DNA from: Pseudaeromonas sp038247115
Lineage (GTDB): Bacteria; Pseudomonadota; Gammaproteobacteria; Enterobacterales; Aeromonadaceae
Direction: 5' to 3'
Length of the DNA stretch: 6,066 nt
Assembly (NCBI GenBank): GCA_038247115.1
Contig: JBBRVG010000112.1
Location: 1-6,066, forward strand
This document shows positions 1 through 6,041 of the stretch, in pieces (position 1 is the stretch's first letter; each line of letters starts with the position of its first letter). Both the position numbers and the translations under genes were made by a program. The notes under the pieces are model-generated. The model was not told where the DNA came from, did not search any database, and saw only the letters and a list, made by a program, of their open reading frames with translations.

Positions 1-3
1 AAT

Positions 4-79
4 GGGTCGTTAGCTCAGTCGGTAGAGCAGTTGACTTTTAATCAATTGGTCGCAGGTTCGAATCCCGCACGACCCACCA
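4..79 (+). tRNA. tRNA-Lys (anticodon UUU), first copy
   Basis: This is a complete 76-nt tRNA with the CCA end encoded (77-79). The acceptor stem GGGTCGT pairs with ACGACCC, the D arm contains AGCTCAGTCGGTAGAGC, and the anticodon TTT lies at 37-39 in a CTTTTAA loop closed by a GTTGA/TCAAT stem. It is nearly identical to E. coli tRNA-Lys. One oddity is the T stem GCAGG/CCCGC, which has an A·C mismatch (54 with 66) where E. coli has A-U. The window begins only 3 nt before the gene, so its promoter, or more array members, must lie upstream. It is identical to the copy at 479-554. Confidence 0.97.
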
Positions 80-83
80 GTTT

Positions 84-103
84 AGTGTTTTATCAAAAAC
101 ACT
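84..103 (+). other. 8-bp hairpin in the first Lys-Val spacer
   Basis: AGTGTTTT (84-91) is the reverse complement of AAAACACT (96-103), with a 4-nt loop (92-95). It sits 4 nt after the tRNA-Lys CCA end and just before the tRNA-like remnant. The equivalent spacer at 326-392 lacks it, which accounts for most of the 17-nt length difference between the spacers. It has no T-run after the stem, so it is not a convincing terminator. In the polycistronic precursor it could be a processing feature, or it could be neutral. Confidence 0.5.
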
Positions 104-150
104 GTGTTGTTAGAGATGAGTACGAGGTTCGAACCATTCACACACAACCA
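103..150 (+). pseudogene. tRNA-Lys-like remnant (internally deleted), spacer 1
   Basis: This 48-nt segment looks like the two ends of a tRNA joined together. The 5' part GTTGTTAG (106-113) matches the start of tRNA-Lys(CUU). The 3' part includes a T-loop-like GGTTCGAACC (126-135) followed by an ATTC and an ACAACCA end (144-150). The D arm and anticodon arm are missing. GTTGT (106-110) can still pair with ACAAC (144-148). The T stem is no longer properly paired, so it cannot be a working tRNA. A diverged sister copy lies at 333-378. The origin by decay of a tRNA gene inside the array is inferred. Confidence 0.6.
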
Positions 151-163
151 CTAGTTAGTCCCA

Positions 164-239
164 GGTCGCTTAGCTCAGCTGGGAGAGCACCTCCCTTACA
201 AGGAGGGGGTCATTGGTTCGATCCCAATAGCGACCACCA
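164..239 (+). tRNA. tRNA-Val (anticodon UAC), first copy
   Basis: This is a complete 76-nt tRNA with an encoded CCA (237-239). The acceptor stem GGTCGCT pairs fully with AGCGACC, and the anticodon stem CCTCC/GGAGG encloses a CTTACAA loop with TAC at 197-199. The T stem ATTGG/CCAAT is perfect and A236 is the discriminator base, as expected for valine tRNA. It reads GUA and GUG, and probably GUU with wobble modification. The body resembles E. coli valT, but the acceptor and T stems differ. It is identical to the copy at 393-468 and is followed by a 10-nt spacer to the next tRNA. Confidence 0.97.
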
Positions 240-249
240 AGTTTTAAAT

Positions 250-325
<76 letters not shown>

Positions 326-332
326 GTTTTAT

Positions 333-378
333 TGTGTTGTTAGACATGTGTTCGAGCTTCGAGCCATTGATACAACCA
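333..378 (+). pseudogene. tRNA-Lys-like remnant (internally deleted), spacer 2
   Basis: This 46-nt segment aligns along its whole length with the remnant at 103-150. Both begin TGTGTTGTTAG, both carry a T-loop-like TTCGA block, and both end ACAACCA. Here the T-arm block reads GCTTCGAGCC and the arm is again poorly paired. The D and anticodon arms are absent. GTTGT (336-340) can pair with ACAAC (372-376). Both remnants lie directly upstream of a tRNA-Val, separated by a shared leader ending AGTCCCA. Confidence 0.6.
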
Positions 379-392
379 ATTTAGTAGTCCCA

Positions 393-468
393 GGTCGCTT
401 AGCTCAGCTGGGAGAGCACCTCCCTTACAAGGAGGGGGTCATTGGTTCGATCCCAATAGCGACCACCA
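393..468 (+). tRNA. tRNA-Val (anticodon UAC), second copy
   Basis: This gene is identical in all 76 positions to the tRNA-Val at 164-239. The anticodon TAC is at 426-428 and the CCA end at 466-468. It is followed after 10 nt by the last tRNA-Lys. Perfect identity between the two copies, next to clearly diverged spacers, points to purifying selection or gene conversion acting on the tRNA bodies. Confidence 0.97.
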
Positions 469-478
469 AGTTTTCAAT

Positions 479-554
479 GGGTCGTTAGCTCAGTCGGTAG
501 AGCAGTTGACTTTTAATCAATTGGTCGCAGGTTCGAATCCCGCACGACCCACCA
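479..554 (+). tRNA. tRNA-Lys (anticodon UUU), last gene of the array
   Basis: This gene is identical to the tRNA-Lys at 4-79, including the A·C mismatch in the T stem. The anticodon TTT is at 512-514 and the CCA is encoded at 552-554. Only 4 nt separate the CCA from the stem of the terminator at 559, so the 3' trailer of the primary transcript is mostly the terminator hairpin itself. Confidence 0.97.
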
Positions 555-558
555 TATT

Positions 559-591
559 AAAAATCCCGCCTCAAGGCGGGATTTTTGTTTT
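559..591 (+). terminator. Rho-independent terminator of the tRNA array
   Basis: A 12-bp perfect stem AAAAATCCCGCC (559-570) / GGCGGGATTTTT (575-586) with a TCAA loop is followed by GTTTT. The GC-rich core and T-run are typical of an intrinsic terminator. On the minus strand the stem also ends in a T-run, so the same element can stop transcripts of the chemoreceptor gene whose stop codon is at 610-612. It therefore probably acts in both directions. Confidence 0.93.
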
Positions 592-609
592 CCAGCAGTT
601 TTCATCCAC

Positions 610-2742
610 TTATGTCCGAAGTTTCCCTAGCTGTTCCTCCAGATGATGAACTTGTTGTTTCAAACTATTACTGCCCTGACTGGCCCTGTCGGCCTGCTGG
701 GTTAGCGCTCCTGCTGCGTCACCAATACGGGTCAAATTCATATTAATCTCTTCACTGACCGAGCTTTGCTCCTCAGCTGCGGTTGCTACCTGGGTAATGT
801 GGTCATACATGGCCTGGATCTGCTGAACGACTTGTAACAAGCTGGAGTACGCTTCGTCTGAGCTGCGCACCGTCGTATGTGCTCGCTCCACGCCGGAATT
901 AATGATTCCCAGTGTGTTCGCGACTTCATTTTGCAAAGTACTGATGAGCGCACCGATTTCATCAGTCGACACTCTGGTCTTCGATGCCAAGGCTCTTACT
1001 TCATCGGCGACCACAGCAAATCCACGACCCATATCCCCAGCCCGAGCCGCTTCTATCGCCGCATTTAGGGCTAATAAGTTGGTTTGCTCTGATATGGCAC
1101 GTATCACATCCAAAATGCCGCTAATATTGGCACTGCTGGTGGCTACCTGGCTGATTGCTTTATTGGCTGTTCCCATCTCGGCGGCTAGCAACTCGATTTC
1201 CTGCTTAGTTCGGGCGAGCGTTTGTTGTGAGTGTTCAGTTTGTTTAGTCGCATGTTCTGCTTCAGTGGCCGCCTCTGCGGCATAACGGGCAACATCCGAT
1301 GCGGTTGTACTCATTTCGTGCATCGCTGTCACTACGCTATCAATCTCACGATGTTGTAACGAGACACTGCCGTGGATCTCATTTGCGATCGTCCCCACGC
1401 GAACGGACTCGGCACTAACCTCAAAGCCAACTTTTTTAAGCTCGACAATAATATCGCGGAGCTTGGATATAAAATGATTGAGATGACGGGCTAGGGTGAT
1501 CAGTTCCGCATGGCTTTTCACACCTATTTTTTGTGTCAGATCGCCTTCTGCCGAGGTTAAGTCGGCGACGTGAGTCGTAATGAGGCGTAGAGGTTTAGCG
1601 ATTGAACTGAGCAATATCACCAGCAGTATGATGGCAACCAGGGTGATCATCATGCCAATGACGATTTGTCTCACCTCTACATCCTTCATCAAGTCGTTCA
1701 GTTCACTGGCTATAAGGTTGGCTTGCGCTGTTGCTTTATCTTGGGGGACTGATAAGAGTAAGGTCCAGGTCTGGCTGGCCATGGGAATTTCGATTGGATA
1801 GCGAGCCCAGATAAAGTGATTATTGACCAGTGTGGGCGTGTCATTTGTGAGGAGGCGGTTCCAGTTTCCGGCTTCATCTCCCGTTAACTCACTGAGCGAC
1901 CTGCCCAGTTTATCCTTATGCTGACTGCTGCTGACAATGAGTTTTTTACTGCTGAGCAACAGTACAGATGCGGTACCATCATAAAGTGTTTTTGACAACT
2001 CCTCGGCCTGCTTCTGGAATAGTGGCAAGTTTAAATCGACACCCACCACACCGGCGAATTTGCCATCACGCAGTACCGGGAAGGTAAGGCTGGTCATCAA
2101 TTCGCTATGGCCTGGAGATATTTCGTAGAGGTAAGGTTCCATCAAGCACGGTTGCAATTTATCTTTCGCGCACAGGTACCATTCCCCATTGCGAATTCCA
2201 AATTCATTAAGTGCTGTATCATATTTGGAATTACTAGTCGCAAGGTCTATCGGTTGCTGAGTGATGGAACCATCTACGTTGCGGACAAAATAAATTTCTA
2301 AGCTCCCTTTATTAACCACCGAATGGTTGGCTCCTTTGATCCATTCGGCATCGTCATCTAGATATCCACCTGCTTCAAACTGAGCATAAACTGAGCTTAT
2401 CTGTGTGTCTTTGCTAATAATACCGCGTAAAATTTCCTGCAATTGTTCGCGAGATGGGGCCATTGCCGGCTTTTTGTAGGCTTGCTCTATAGTGCCGCTC
2501 ATCACTCCGGGAATGCGGTAGGCTTGATTGATAAATGTCGCGATCCGTTCACCATACAAACCGGTTTGCCGTGCCAAGCTATGACGGACTTCGTTTTCCA
2601 AGGCGGTTTTCGACTTGGTGACTATGGCTGCATTCGCATTCTCTAGCGCTGACCAGAGGAAATAGGTAGTAATAATACTGCTGGATAGCAAGATCGCGGT
2701 GACAAACAGGAGCAACTTATTTCGAAGCGACATTTCATTCAT
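610..2742 (-). CDS. Methyl-accepting chemotaxis protein with double-Cache-type periplasmic sensor
   Basis: This inner-membrane chemoreceptor passes ligand signals to CheA/CheW. Numbered from ATG 2742 (710 aa), it has TM1 at about 10-30, a periplasmic domain of about 330 residues, TM2 at about 360-381, a HAMP domain (about 381-434) and a long coiled-coil signalling domain. The hairpin tip holds the hallmark ISEQTNLLALNAAIEAAR and GRGFAVVADEVRALA at about 550-586. A probable methylation segment is TAAEEQSSVSEEI near 655. The sensor resembles a dCache fold (WY at 188-189, GVVGVDL near 231-237), and its ligand cannot be told from sequence. It has two periplasmic cysteines (191, 199) and no C-terminal CheR-tether pentapeptide. 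An upstream ATG at 2751 is in frame, but GCGGA abuts it directly. The same GCGGA lies 9 nt before ATG 2742, which I prefer; ATG 2733 is also possible. The gene is monocistronic here, with no che genes nearby. Confidence 0.95.
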   Translation of the reverse strand: MNEMSLRNKLLLFVTAILLSSSIITTYFLWSALENANAAIVTKSKTALENEVRHSLARQTGLYGERIATFINQAYRIPGVMSGTIEQAYKKPAMAPSREQLQEILRGIISKDTQISSVYAQFEAGGYLDDDAEWIKGANHSVVNKGSLEIYFVRNVDGSITQQPIDLATSNSKYDTALNEFGIRNGEWYLCAKDKLQPCLMEPYLYEISPGHSELMTSLTFPVLRDGKFAGVVGVDLNLPLFQKQAEELSKTLYDGTASVLLLSSKKLIVSSSQHKDKLGRSLSELTGDEAGNWNRLLTNDTPTLVNNHFIWARYPIEIPMASQTWTLLLSVPQDKATAQANLIASELNDLMKDVEVRQIVIGMMITLVAIILLVILLSSIAKPLRLITTHVADLTSAEGDLTQKIGVKSHAELITLARHLNHFISKLRDIIVELKKVGFEVSAESVRVGTIANEIHGSVSLQHREIDSVVTAMHEMSTTASDVARYAAEAATEAEHATKQTEHSQQTLARTKQEIELLAAEMGTANKAISQVATSSANISGILDVIRAISEQTNLLALNAAIEAARAGDMGRGFAVVADEVRALASKTRVSTDEIGALISTLQNEVANTLGIINSGVERAHTTVRSSDEAYSSLLQVVQQIQAMYDHITQVATAAEEQSSVSEEINMNLTRIGDAAGALTQQADRASQGSNSLKQQVHHLEEQLGKLRT

Positions 2743-2825
2743 GATAGGCATTCCGCAAAAGACACAGTTATAGGATAGTCATTAATTGATACGGATGGCG
2801 GCAATCGAGGGGGCGGTCACAAAGA

Positions 2826-2854
2826 TTGGGATCCAGTGCACTTGGCGGTATAAT
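2826..2854 (+). promoter_or_regulatory. Sigma-70 promoter of nadA
   Basis: A TTGGGA -35 element (2826-2831) and a perfect TATAAT -10 element (2849-2854) are separated by 17 nt. This predicts a start near 2861 and a leader of about 25 nt. The spacer holds an 8-bp palindrome AGTGCACT (2835-2842). The 143-bp gap between the divergent chemoreceptor and nadA genes otherwise shows little. On the minus strand a TATAAC (2767-2772) could be a -10 for the chemoreceptor, but it has no good -35 partner. Confidence 0.75.
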
Positions 2855-2874
2855 CAGCCAACTTTCTGAGCTTT

Positions 2875-2879
2875 AGGTG
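2875..2879 (+). promoter_or_regulatory. Ribosome binding site that fixes the nadA start
   Basis: AGGTG lies 7 nt upstream of ATG 2887, which is good Shine-Dalgarno spacing. An in-frame TTG at 2884 is too close at 4 nt. Starting at 2887 also places the three predicted cluster cysteines at the same residue numbers as in E. coli NadA. Confidence 0.7.
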
Positions 2880-2886
2880 TGACTTG

Positions 2887-3948
2887 ATGAACAGTATGGT
2901 TGGTATCGTTACTTTAGATTACCCGTTTCCTCCCAAACCTGTCCCGCTATCGCCAGAGCAGCAGCAGGATTACAAAACCAAGATCCGCGCGCTGTTGAAG
3001 GCACGGAATGCAGTTCTGATTGCCCACTATTATACGGATCCCGAGATCCAGGCTCTTGCCGAGGAAACGGGTGGCTTTGTTGGTGATTCGCTTGAAATGG
3101 CGCGTTTCGGCAAACAGCATGCGGCGCAGACGCTGATCATCGCTGGTGTCCGTTTCATGGGGGAGACGGCCAAGATCCTGAGCCCGGAAAAGCAGGTCTT
3201 GATGCCAACTCTTAAGGCCGAGTGTTCGTTAGATCTTGGGTGCCCTGCCGATGAGTTCAGCGCATTTTGTGATGCTCACCCTGAATATACAGTCGTGGTC
3301 TATGCCAATACGTCGGTTGCCGTGAAGGCGAGAGCGGACTGGATTGTCACTTCCAGCATTGCGGTCGAACTGATTGAGCATCTTGATGCGCAAGGTAAGA
3401 AAATTATTTGGGCTCCGGATCGTCATCTGGGGGCCTATATCGCCAAGAAAACGGGTGCTGATATGCTCCGCTGGCAAGCTGCCTGTATCGTGCATGATGA
3501 ATTCAAGGCCAAGGCGCTATTGCAGCTCAAGCAGCAATACCCGGATGCTGCCGTCTTGGTGCATCCCGAGTCACCCGAGGCTGTGATTGCGATCGCGGAT
3601 GCGGTCGGTTCGACAAGCCAGTTAATTAAAGCCGCACAGCAACTGCCCCAGAAGACATTGATCGTGGCGACCGACCGAGGCATCTTCTACAAGATGCAAC
3701 AGGCTTGCCCTGATAAGGTGATGCTGGAGGCTCCGACGGGTGGGGATGGCGCAACTTGCCGTAGCTGTGCTCACTGCCCCTGGATGGCGATGAATGGTCT
3801 GGTTGCCATTCATGCCGCGCTAAAAGAATCAGCAGGGGAGCATGAAATCTTAGTGGAAGAAACCATGCGCCAGAAGGCTCTGGTACCACTGGATCGCATG
3901 CTGGCATTTGCCGCTGAGCTACAGCACAAAGTGCACAATAATATCTAG
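2887..3948 (+). CDS. nadA: Quinolinate synthase NadA
   Basis: This cytoplasmic enzyme condenses iminoaspartate (from NadB) with dihydroxyacetone phosphate to give quinolinate, the second step of de novo NAD synthesis. The protein has 353 aa, close to the 347 of E. coli. The three [4Fe-4S] ligands are C113 (AEC), C200 (AAC) and C297, the last inside a CRSCAHC motif at 291-297; these numbers equal those known for E. coli. Likely substrate residues are also present: H47 (AHYYT), S68 (GDSLEMA), Y139 and N141 (YANTS), H226 and E228 (HPES) and T243 (GST). It is a single gene with its own promoter, and no nadB, nadC or pnuC is present in the window. In E. coli, nadA likewise follows a tRNA Lys/Val array. 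I see no recognisable NadR or NrtR operator. The lysine codons are 15 AAG to 8 AAA by my count. Confidence 0.98.
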   Translation: MNSMVGIVTLDYPFPPKPVPLSPEQQQDYKTKIRALLKARNAVLIAHYYTDPEIQALAEETGGFVGDSLEMARFGKQHAAQTLIIAGVRFMGETAKILSPEKQVLMPTLKAECSLDLGCPADEFSAFCDAHPEYTVVVYANTSVAVKARADWIVTSSIAVELIEHLDAQGKKIIWAPDRHLGAYIAKKTGADMLRWQAACIVHDEFKAKALLQLKQQYPDAAVLVHPESPEAVIAIADAVGSTSQLIKAAQQLPQKTLIVATDRGIFYKMQQACPDKVMLEAPTGGDGATCRSCAHCPWMAMNGLVAIHAALKESAGEHEILVEETMRQKALVPLDRMLAFAAELQHKVHNNI

Positions 3949-3953
3949 TAAAA

Positions 3954-3983
3954 TGAAGGGCCTTCCGGCCCTTCACTCTTTTT
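3954..3983 (+). terminator. Terminator between convergent nadA and yeaD
   Basis: TGAAGGGCC (3954-3962) pairs perfectly with GGCCCTTCA (3967-3975) around a TTCC loop, and CTCTTTTT follows. It lies 5 nt after the nadA stop. Read on the minus strand the stem is followed by TTTTACT, and the yeaD stop is about 28 nt away, so it probably ends transcripts from both sides. The minus-direction T-run is weaker. Confidence 0.9.
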
Positions 3984-4003
3984 GACATCTGCAGTTGTAA
4001 TGC

Positions 4004-4894
4004 TTATCGCGCGCTAATTTTTACGGACAGTGAATGCTCGTCATCGGCGGGTACGCAGATGCCATTCGGTGACGTAATGGCGGTCTCTACGCAGACCATC
4101 TGAGTCCAGGCGTCATTATTGACGTCATTCATCGCCGCCGATCCTTCAACCCATGGCGTCCAGACGACGATAGAGTCGGCGTTACCATGGTCCAAAATCA
4201 GCTGGTGAGCCCCGGTTTGTAGTTCAGTGGATGATTCGGGTTGGTTGTAGATACGATCAATCGCCCGATCCAGACAGAATACCCCGGCCTCTTTGTCACT
4301 GCTGTTATCCTGCTTATCGATATAGTTAGCGCCTAATCCATGAATTTGGACCGTTTCAGGCGCTGCAATTGTGAAGTAGCTGTGCAAGGCACCGCTGTAC
4401 ACAAAGGGTGTATCCCCTTCATTGCGGCTGGTGAGCATGAGCGTCAGGTCATCACCAATCAGCAGATCATATTCCAGCGTAAAAGGATGAGGCCAAATCG
4501 CCCGCGTTGCTTCTGTATCTTGAAGTGACAGGTGCAGCAAGGTGCTGTCTGGAGAATCGCTGATACCATCAAGTTGCCAGAGGGATGTCCGCGCAAAGCC
4601 ATGCTGGGGCTTTCCCAATCCAACGCGTTCAGGTGAAGGACCAAACCACGGCCAGCAAATGGGAACACCACCCCGGATCCCGCGACTTCCATCCAGGATA
4701 GCTTCGGAGCTTAGCCAGAACCAAGGAGAACTATTTTTGGGGGCGAAGTGGAGTAAATGGGCTCCAAACAAACTGATAATGGCTTCTGATTGCGGGCGAT
4801 TTACCACCAGAAATTCGATTCCGGCATTATTGCGGGCTAACCGAGAGGTTTCGGTCAGCTGACGTACAGTTTCAAGGTTTAATGAAGATAGCAT
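4004..4894 (-). CDS. yeaD: D-hexose-6-phosphate mutarotase (YeaD, aldose 1-epimerase fold)
   Basis: YeaD-family enzymes interconvert the alpha and beta anomers of hexose 6-phosphates such as glucose 6-phosphate in the cytoplasm. From ATG 4894 the protein has 296 aa, the usual family length. It shows the phosphate-binding signature RGIRGGVPICWPWFG (71-85), HGFAR (98-102), the probable catalytic histidine H171 in ALHSYF, and the catalytic glutamate E270 in VCVETA. No signal peptide is seen, as expected for a sugar-phosphate enzyme. The start is chosen by GAGGAG 7 nt upstream; a TTG at 4909 would precede that site. It lies just downstream of gapA in the same direction, as in E. coli. No promoter of its own is obvious, so it may rely on read-through past the hairpin at 4915-4938 or on a promoter inside gapA. 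Confidence 0.95.
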   Translation of the reverse strand: MLSSLNLETVRQLTETSRLARNNAGIEFLVVNRPQSEAIISLFGAHLLHFAPKNSSPWFWLSSEAILDGSRGIRGGVPICWPWFGPSPERVGLGKPQHGFARTSLWQLDGISDSPDSTLLHLSLQDTEATRAIWPHPFTLEYDLLIGDDLTLMLTSRNEGDTPFVYSGALHSYFTIAAPETVQIHGLGANYIDKQDNSSDKEAGVFCLDRAIDRIYNQPESSTELQTGAHQLILDHGNADSIVVWTPWVEGSAAMNDVNNDAWTQMVCVETAITSPNGICVPADDEHSLSVKISAR

Positions 4895-4901
4895 TATGGT
4901 T

Positions 4902-4907
4902 CTCCTC
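4902..4907 (-). promoter_or_regulatory. Strong Shine-Dalgarno of yeaD, at the foot of the gapA terminator
   Basis: On the minus strand GAGGAG lies 7 nt before ATG 4894. The U-tract of the hairpin at 4915-4938 ends immediately before it. This site decides the start codon of yeaD, and its placement links gapA termination to yeaD initiation. Confidence 0.85.
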
Positions 4908-4938
4908 AAAAGAAAAAGGCGGCTTGTTAGCCGCCTTT
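4908..4938 (-). terminator. Terminator-like hairpin between gapA and yeaD
   Basis: On the minus strand a 10-bp stem (AAAGGCGGCT paired with AGCCGCCTTT, 4929-4938 and 4915-4924) with a 4-nt loop is followed by a T-rich run TTCTTTT. It begins about 25 nt after the gapA stop codon. It has the form of an intrinsic terminator, but the yeaD ribosome binding site follows directly. Partial termination that lowers yeaD relative to gapA is the likely role. It could also protect the 3' end of gapA mRNA. Confidence 0.85.
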
Positions 4939-4963
4939 ATTCCAACGTCGTTACAGCTCCAGA

Positions 4964-5965
4964 TTACTTGGAGATGTGAGCGATCAGCTCCAGAACCTTG
5001 TTGGAGTAACCGATTTCGTTGTCGTACCAAGATACAACTTTAACGAAAGTGTCGGTCAGCTGTATACCAGCCTTGGCGTCAAACACGGAGGTGCAGGTCT
5101 CACCGACGAAGTCGTTGGAAACAACTTCATCAGTGGTATAACCCAGAACACCCTTCATGGCGCCTTCAGAAGCGGCCTTCATGGCAGAGCAGATTTCAGC
5201 GTAGGTAGCTGGCTTCTTCAGGTTAACGGTCAGGTCAACAACAGAAACGTCCGGAGTCGGAACGCGGAAAGCCATACCAGTCAGCTTGCCCTTCAGCTCT
5301 GGGATAACAACGCCAACAGCCTTGGCTGCACCGGTAGAGGACGGGATGATGTTTTGAGCCGCGCCGCGGCCACCACGCCAGTCCTTAGCGGACGGACCAT
5401 CAACGGTCTTCTGGGTAGCAGTGGTAGCGTGAACAGTGGTCATCAGACCAGACTCGATACCCCAAGTGTCGTTCAGAACCTTGGCGATAGGGGCCAAGCA
5501 GTTGGTGGTGCAAGAAGCGTTAGAAACGATGTCTTGACCAGCGTATTCGGTGTGGTTAACACCCATTACGAACATCGGAGTGGCGTCCTTGGACGGGCCA
5601 GTCATGACAACTTTCTTGGCGCCAGCAACGATGTGCTTACGAGCGGTAGCGTCATCCAGGAACAGACCGGTACCTTCGGCAACAACGTCAACACCGATAG
5701 CATCCCACTTCAGGTTGGCCGGGTCACGTTCAGCAGTAACGCGAACGGTTTTACCGTTAACAACCAGGTTGCCATCCTTAACTTCAACGGTGCCCTTGAA
5801 ACGGCCGTGAGTTGAGTCGTACTTCAGCATGTAAGCCATGTATTCAACGTCGATCAGATCATTGACACCGACAACTTCGATGCCTAGGTCAGCGCGCTCG
5901 AAAGAAGCACGGAATACGAAGCGACCGATACGGCCGAAACCGTTAATACCTACTTTGATAGTCAT
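4964..5965 (-). CDS. gapA: Glyceraldehyde-3-phosphate dehydrogenase, glycolytic type
   Basis: GapA oxidises glyceraldehyde 3-phosphate to 1,3-bisphosphoglycerate with NAD and phosphate in glycolysis. From ATG 5965 it has 333 aa, close to E. coli GapA, which it strongly resembles. The Rossmann motif GINGFGRIGR is at 6-15, the active site SNASCTTNC at 148-156 has catalytic C152, and H179 (VHATTATQKT) completes the pair. The C-terminal WYDNE.GYSNKV block is intact. Codon use is strongly biased, as for a highly expressed gene: I count 20 AAG against 4 AAA for lysine. The start is set by homology. A TTG at 5980 is in frame but would add an unusual extension. There is no good Shine-Dalgarno; only a GGG lies 10 nt before the ATG. 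Confidence 0.99.
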   Translation of the reverse strand: MTIKVGINGFGRIGRFVFRASFERADLGIEVVGVNDLIDVEYMAYMLKYDSTHGRFKGTVEVKDGNLVVNGKTVRVTAERDPANLKWDAIGVDVVAEGTGLFLDDATARKHIVAGAKKVVMTGPSKDATPMFVMGVNHTEYAGQDIVSNASCTTNCLAPIAKVLNDTWGIESGLMTTVHATTATQKTVDGPSAKDWRGGRGAAQNIIPSSTGAAKAVGVVIPELKGKLTGMAFRVPTPDVSVVDLTVNLKKPATYAEICSAMKAASEGAMKGVLGYTTDEVVSNDFVGETCTSVFDAKAGIQLTDTFVKVVSWYDNEIGYSNKVLELIAHISK

Positions 5966-6013
5966 AATAGTTGTACCCAACGTTTGTTGTTCAACAGAAA
6001 AAATCCGCTAATA

Positions 6014-6041
6014 AATTTACAAGATCATGGGGGGGAGTCAA
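6014..6041 (-). promoter_or_regulatory. Candidate sigma-70 promoter of gapA
   Basis: On the minus strand TTGACT (-35, 6036-6041) and TAAATT (-10, 6014-6019) are separated by 16 nt. The predicted start is near 6007, giving a leader of about 40 nt. The spacer begins with seven consecutive C residues (6029-6035 on the plus strand as G). Just upstream, GGTTGA occurs twice in a row with one base between, the second copy overlapping the -35. The leader contains an inverted repeat TGTTG-TT-CAACA (5985-5996). Further promoters may lie beyond the window. Confidence 0.55.

Noticed and set aside
479..2742. Genomic island inserted at the tRNA-Lys
   Set aside because: There is no integrase, no repeated tRNA 3' end further on, and the terminator directly after the tRNA is intact. 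The chemoreceptor gene alone is not enough to call an island.
2767..2772. Minus-strand TATAAC as chemoreceptor promoter
   Set aside because: The -10 match is good, but the hexamer 17 nt upstream does not resemble a -35, and no flagellar sigma-28 pattern is seen. It is left unannotated as too weak.
2743..2886. Riboswitch or small RNA between the chemoreceptor and nadA genes
   Set aside because: The nadA leader from the predicted start is about 25 nt, too short for a riboswitch such as an NAD-sensing one, and no terminator or anti-terminator fold is seen.
3626..3988. 120-codon open frame antisense to the 3' part of nadA
   Set aside because: It overlaps conserved NadA coding sequence and the terminator hairpin, and has no visible ribosome binding site or domain.
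4976..5815. 279-codon open frame antisense to gapA
   Set aside because: It is a shadow of the strongly biased gapA codons in another frame. It matches no family I know, and gapA itself is unmistakable.
5985..5996. TGTTG-TT-CAACA as a defined operator in the gapA leader
   Set aside because: The arms are only 5 bp, and I cannot match them to a known regulator's site. It is mentioned only within the promoter entry.
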